In this document: positions 61,160 to 64,000 of the stretch, in pieces
Layout of the letters: each line of letters opens with the position of its first letter
Numbering within the stretch: the stretch's first letter is position 1
Source: DASUPK01 sp963819715
GTDB taxonomy: Bacteria > Actinomycetota > Thermoleophilia > Solirubrobacterales > 70-9
DNA: 64,000 bases
Reading direction: 5' to 3'
NCBI GenBank assembly: GCA_963819715.1
Contig: CAWFXE010000006.1
Location: 248,001-312,000 of the forward strand
Notes under the pieces: model-generated
Told to the model about the DNA's origin: nothing
Seen by the model: only the letters and a program-made list of their open reading frames with translations
Databases searched by the model: none
Program-made: the position numbers and the translations under genes

Positions 61160-62649
61160 GCCGTGACCTCCGCCGCCTGTGGCCTCAGATAGTCATTCGG
61201 GTCCTCGTCCAGGTGCTGGGCGAGCCGGTCGGCGAGGGCCATGATCGTCAGCGAGGGGTTCACCGAGAGGGTGCGCGTGAAGAGCGAGGCGTCGCCGACG
61301 AACAGCCTCTTCGCGTCGTGCGACTCGCAGTTCTCGTCGACCACCGATCTCTCCGGGTCGGAGCCCATGCGGCATGTCCCCTGCACGTGCGTGCTGGCCG
61401 GCCCTGTCCAGGCGACCCGAGTTGCTCCGGCGGCCTCCATCACGCGCCGGGCGTAGTCCTGCCCGTTCTTCATCCGCTCGAGCTCGACCGGGTCGAAGTG
61501 GGCCTCGAAGCTCTCCGCGCCGTCCTCGCCGACGACCACGCGTCCGTTGTTCTCGTCGTTGGCGAGGATCAGGATCCCGTTCCAGTGGCGGTACTGGCGG
61601 ACCGCCTCCACCAGGCGCTCGCCCCACATCGGCCCGTCCTCGTCCGAGATGCTGGTCGCGAAGCCGATCGGGTCCTGGATGGTGGACGCCTCGAGCACGA
61701 AGCCGCCGTCCTCGTCGCGCATGAAGTCCATGCAGTGCGAGGTGATCGGGTAGACCCGGTGGGCGTCCTGGACCTCTTCGAAGAGGCCGAAGACGAAGGC
61801 GGCGGGGTGGAGGCCCAGGTTCCGCCCGATCCACCCGCTGCTGGGCGAGCCCCCGCTCGCTTCCGGCAGGCCCGAGCGGATCAGGAGCTGCGGCGTGTTC
61901 AGTGCACCGGCGGCGACCACCACGGCGCCCGCCTCGATCGTGTGGGACCGACCGTCCGCATCGGCGTATTCGACGCCCGTGGCCTCCAGGCCCCCGTTGC
62001 GCTGATCGAACAGGACTCGCTCAACCGGCGAGCTGGACCGCAGGTCGAGCTTGCCGACCGCGGTGGCGTCATGGATGTAGGTGTTCATCGTGTTCTTGCC
62101 CGCGTTGGTCGGGCAGCCCTGCAGACAGGACCCGCACTTCATGCAGTTGACGTCCGTGTAGGAGTCGACCGGCTCGAGCATGGAGCCGAGCTCGCGGAAG
62201 CCGGCGTCGAGTTTCCGCACGCACTCCGGCCAGTCGGCGCGCTCGCGGACGCCCAGGTAGCGCTCCACCCGTTCGTAATGTGGGGCGAGGTCCTCGACTC
62301 CGAAGGGCTTGCCCCCGTCGCCGACCAGTCCACTCGCGTCATGCCACTTCGCGAACTCGAAGTCGTGGGCGCGGAAGGAGACCTTGGTGTTCATCGTCGT
62401 GGTGCCGCCGACGCAACGGCCGCCGAAGATCGGAACGGTCCCGCCGGCGCCGCCGTCGACCATCGCCATGCGGAGCGGCCACCAGAAGTCATGGGCCGCC
62501 TTCGCCTCCCAGCGGACGAAGTCGGCGGCTGTCAGATGGGGGCCGGCCTCGAGCAGCACCACATCTCGCCCGCGCTGCGCGAGCTCGCCGGCGACCACGC
62601 CGCCGCCCGCACCCGAGCCGACCACGACGACATCCACGCGCTCGCTCAT
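61156..62649 (-). CDS. GMC-family oxidoreductase with cysteine cluster
   Basis: A 497-residue FAD enzyme: VVVVGSGAGGGVVAGELAQRG (ADP-binding), GTTTMNTKVSFR, and the C-terminal HVQGTCRMGSDPERSVVDEN and SLTIMALADRLA. In the middle it has CMKCGSCLQGCPTNAG, a four-Cys pattern suggesting an Fe-S cluster as in FAD glucose dehydrogenase-type or long-chain alcohol oxidases. The small-subunit gene directly upstream (ATGA overlap) matches that. Confidence 0.88.
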   Translation of the reverse strand: MSERVDVVVVGSGAGGGVVAGELAQRGRDVVLLEAGPHLTAADFVRWEAKAAHDFWWPLRMAMVDGGAGGTVPIFGGRCVGGTTTMNTKVSFRAHDFEFAKWHDASGLVGDGGKPFGVEDLAPHYERVERYLGVRERADWPECVRKLDAGFRELGSMLEPVDSYTDVNCMKCGSCLQGCPTNAGKNTMNTYIHDATAVGKLDLRSSSPVERVLFDQRNGGLEATGVEYADADGRSHTIEAGAVVVAAGALNTPQLLIRSGLPEASGGSPSSGWIGRNLGLHPAAFVFGLFEEVQDAHRVYPITSHCMDFMRDEDGGFVLEASTIQDPIGFATSISDEDGPMWGERLVEAVRQYRHWNGILILANDENNGRVVVGEDGAESFEAHFDPVELERMKNGQDYARRVMEAAGATRVAWTGPASTHVQGTCRMGSDPERSVVDENCESHDAKRLFVGDASLFTRTLSVNPSLTIMALADRLAQHLDEDPNDYLRPQAAEVTA

Positions 62650-63044
62650 CCGGGCACTCCGAGGAAGGACCAGTCGTGCTTGATCCGATCAGCGAGCGGG
62701 AAGCGGAAGTCGATCTCCTCCCAGGCCCCCGGCCCCTCGGCTCCGGGAGCGACGAAGTCGCTGTAGTGGGCCTCGATCGCGAAGGCCCTCACCATCTGGA
62801 ATTCGGGAGTCGCCGCGACCTCGGCGACGCCCTCGGCGCCCTTGCCGGCGACATCAGTCAGCGCGTCGATCGCTCCGAGGAACGCCGCCCGCGTTCCGCC
62901 GTCGACCATGGCCAGCTTCGCGTCGATGTAGACGGCCGGCTCGCAGCGCTCAGAGCCGGGCACGATCGTCTCGCATAGGTCCGCGAGCGCCGAGGCGCGG
63001 CCCTCGTCCAGGATCAGCCAACTGCTCTCCGCCACGTTCCGCAC
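62646..63044 (-). CDS. Gluconate 2-dehydrogenase subunit 3-like small subunit
   Basis: A 132-residue protein (RASALADLCETIVPGSERCEPAV, FDVAGKGAEGVAEVAATPEFQMVRAF, and a late YSDFVAPGAEGPGAWEEIDF). This is the pattern of gluconate 2-dehydrogenase subunit 3 family, partners of GMC dehydrogenases. There is no Tat or Sec signal at the N-terminus, unlike the classical secreted gamma subunits, so the complex may be cytosolic. Coupled to the GMC gene by ATGA. Confidence 0.7.
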   Translation of the reverse strand: MRNVAESSWLILDEGRASALADLCETIVPGSERCEPAVYIDAKLAMVDGGTRAAFLGAIDALTDVAGKGAEGVAEVAATPEFQMVRAFAIEAHYSDFVAPGAEGPGAWEEIDFRFPLADRIKHDWSFLGVPG

Positions 63045-63085
63045 CCTATAGGCAGGGAGCTAATAAAACAAGCTATTTGACAGAT

Positions 63086-63382
63086 TTAGTCGCCGGAGTT
63101 GTCGACGAACTCCAGGATGTCGAGGAATTCGATCTTGGGCGCGACGCCGTAGAGCCCCGATACCCTGTCGACCAGGTCCTGATTGAAGAAGGCACGGGCC
63201 CTCTCCTCGTCGTCCCACACGTAGAAGTTCCTTGCCTGAAGGCCGTCATCGTCGAGGGTGAAGCTCTTGGAGCGAAGGCCGGGCATGCCTTCGAACGTTC
63301 CTCGGGCTTCGGCGGCAATCTTGGCGACGCTTGAGCGATCGAACCCATCGGTCTCTGTGAACGTCACGAGCACGCCGATCAT
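63086..63382 (-). CDS. ABM/monooxygenase-fold small protein
   Basis: A 98-residue protein beginning MIGVLVTFTETDGFDRSSV, preferred because AGGAGG lies just upstream. It has a ferredoxin-like alpha-beta pattern with FYVWDDEERARAFFNQDLVDRV, as in dimeric antibiotic-biosynthesis-monooxygenase/YdhR-like proteins. No cofactor residues can be identified; function unknown. Confidence 0.7.
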   Translation of the reverse strand: MIGVLVTFTETDGFDRSSVAKIAAEARGTFEGMPGLRSKSFTLDDDGLQARNFYVWDDEERARAFFNQDLVDRVSGLYGVAPKIEFLDILEFVDNSGD

Positions 63383-63439
63383 CGGGCCTCCTATCGGATT
63401 GAGCAACTGTCGATCGAATGATCCTAGGTCCTGGAATCG

Positions 63440-64000
63440 CTACGTCGCCCGGTGCCCGAGCGTCGCCCGCGCGGCCGCGTAGATCTCCTCGGCGCCCGGC
63501 AGATAGGCGTCTTCCACGGGCGGGCTGAGCGGGACCGGCTCGAAGGGGGCGCCGACTCGCTCGATCGGGGCGTCCAGGTCGTCGAAGGCGGCGACCTGCA
63601 CCTCGGCGGCGATCTCGGCGCCGAAGCCACCGTGCTCGACCGCCTCGTGGGCGACGACCAGGCGATTGGTCCGCCTGACCGAGTCGAGGATCGCATCGAG
63701 GTCGAGTGGGACCAGCGTCCGCGGATCGATCACCTCGGCCTCGATGCCGTCGTTGGCGAGGCGGTCGGCCGCTGCGAGTGCCTCTCCGACCATCCGCGAG
63801 AGGGCGACGATCGTCACGTCGCGGCCCTGGCGGGCAACCCGGGCGTTGCCGATCGGAACGGGCTCGAGACCGGCGGGCGCCTCCTCCTTGCGGAAGTAGA
63901 GGTTCTTGTGCTCGATGAACACCACCGGATTGGGATCGGCGATCGAGCTGATCAGCAGCCCCGCGGCGTCAGCGGCGTTGCTCGGCATCACCACCTTGAG
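63440..64000 (-). CDS. Transketolase-type E1 beta subunit (2-oxoacid dehydrogenase), 5' partial
   Basis: Only the C-terminal about 187 residues are present; the gene runs off the right edge. Segments KVVMPSNAADAAGLL, PNPVVFIEHKNLYF, VTIVALSRMVGEALAAADRL and DPRTLVPLD belong to pyruvate/branched-chain 2-oxoacid dehydrogenase E1 beta subunits (thiamine-diphosphate dependent). The alpha subunit would be expected just outside the window. Confidence 0.9.
   Translation of the reverse strand, partial: LKVVMPSNAADAAGLLISSIADPNPVVFIEHKNLYFRKEEAPAGLEPVPIGNARVARQGRDVTIVALSRMVGEALAAADRLANDGIEAEVIDPRTLVPLDLDAILDSVRRTNRLVVAHEAVEHGGFGAEIAAEVQVAAFDDLDAPIERVGAPFEPVPLSPPVEDAYLPGAEEIYAAARATLGHRAT

Noticed and set aside
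1..64000. tRNA, rRNA, CRISPR, insertion sequences or attachment sites
   Set aside because: No cloverleaf-like, repeat-spacer, transposase or terminal-repeat structure could be found by reading the gaps and genes.

Overview
The window is a GC-rich, densely coded bacterial chromosome segment with no rRNA, tRNA, CRISPR array, transposase or phage module that I can see. Gene content points to the Actinomycetota: HemQ-type chlorite dismutase-fold protein, adrenodoxin-reductase-like FprA, MMPL transporter, an actinobacterial P450, the DUF4235-like/holin-like/DUF3618 trio, and secreted proteins with Lys/Cys-rich tails. I infer Thermoleophilia (Solirubrobacterales-like), without proof. Genes are packed in operons with many ATGA/GTGA/TTGA/TGATG stop-start overlaps, and no stretch over 300 bases lacks a gene (largest gap about 206 bases, 1570-1775).

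Layout. 1-7.1 kb: partial YCII protein, acyl-CoA dehydrogenase, P450, GGDEF/HD-GYP signalling protein and an MMPL transporter. 7.25-13.8 kb: a co-directional acyl-CoA operon (enoyl-CoA hydratase, biotin-dependent carboxyltransferase, SnoaL-like protein, an unknown, BKACE, class III CoA-transferase, MerR regulator, ICMT-like methyltransferase). 13.8-19.5 kb: NAD-dependent epimerase, nitrilase-family hydrolase with a TetR regulator, alpha/beta hydrolase, envelope trio and DegV. 19.5-21.7 kb: three genes broken by single-base frameshifts (epimerase, GST/glutaredoxin-like, monothiol glutaredoxin) around intact ErpA and BolA. 21.9-29.6 kb: TetR/DUF2867 pair, hemQ-fprA, a large membrane protein with an alkaline-phosphatase-like segment, and a glycosyltransferase fused to a flippase-like membrane domain. 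29.6-33.8 kb: a 1086-residue AAA/TPR/cyclase regulator and purU.

33.8-49.9 kb is the most unusual part. A plus-strand operon links a peroxiredoxin, a Rieske oxygenase and its flavin/ferredoxin reductase, a split phosphotransferase resembling phenylphosphate synthase (phosphohistidine subunit plus ATP-binding subunit), a pyruvate-carboxylase-type carboxyltransferase without biotin carrier, a HAD phosphatase, an amidase and an MFS exporter. Facing it is a minus-strand operon with a second phosphohistidine-subunit paralogue, an FAD oxidoreductase and an SDR, divergent from a LysR regulator. I infer catabolism of an aromatic or phenolic compound through a phosphorylated intermediate.

49.9-64 kb: LuxR regulator, two secreted Lys-tailed proteins, phenylacetate-CoA ligase with a DpgC-like (cofactor-independent dioxygenase) protein divergent from an acetoacetyl-CoA synthetase, a VOC protein with two tandem alpha/beta hydrolases, two medium-chain dehydrogenases, a GMC dehydrogenase with a cysteine cluster and its small subunit, and a truncated E1-beta (transketolase-type) subunit at the right edge. 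Overall this is a catabolic, CoA-thioester-centred region with many local regulators.
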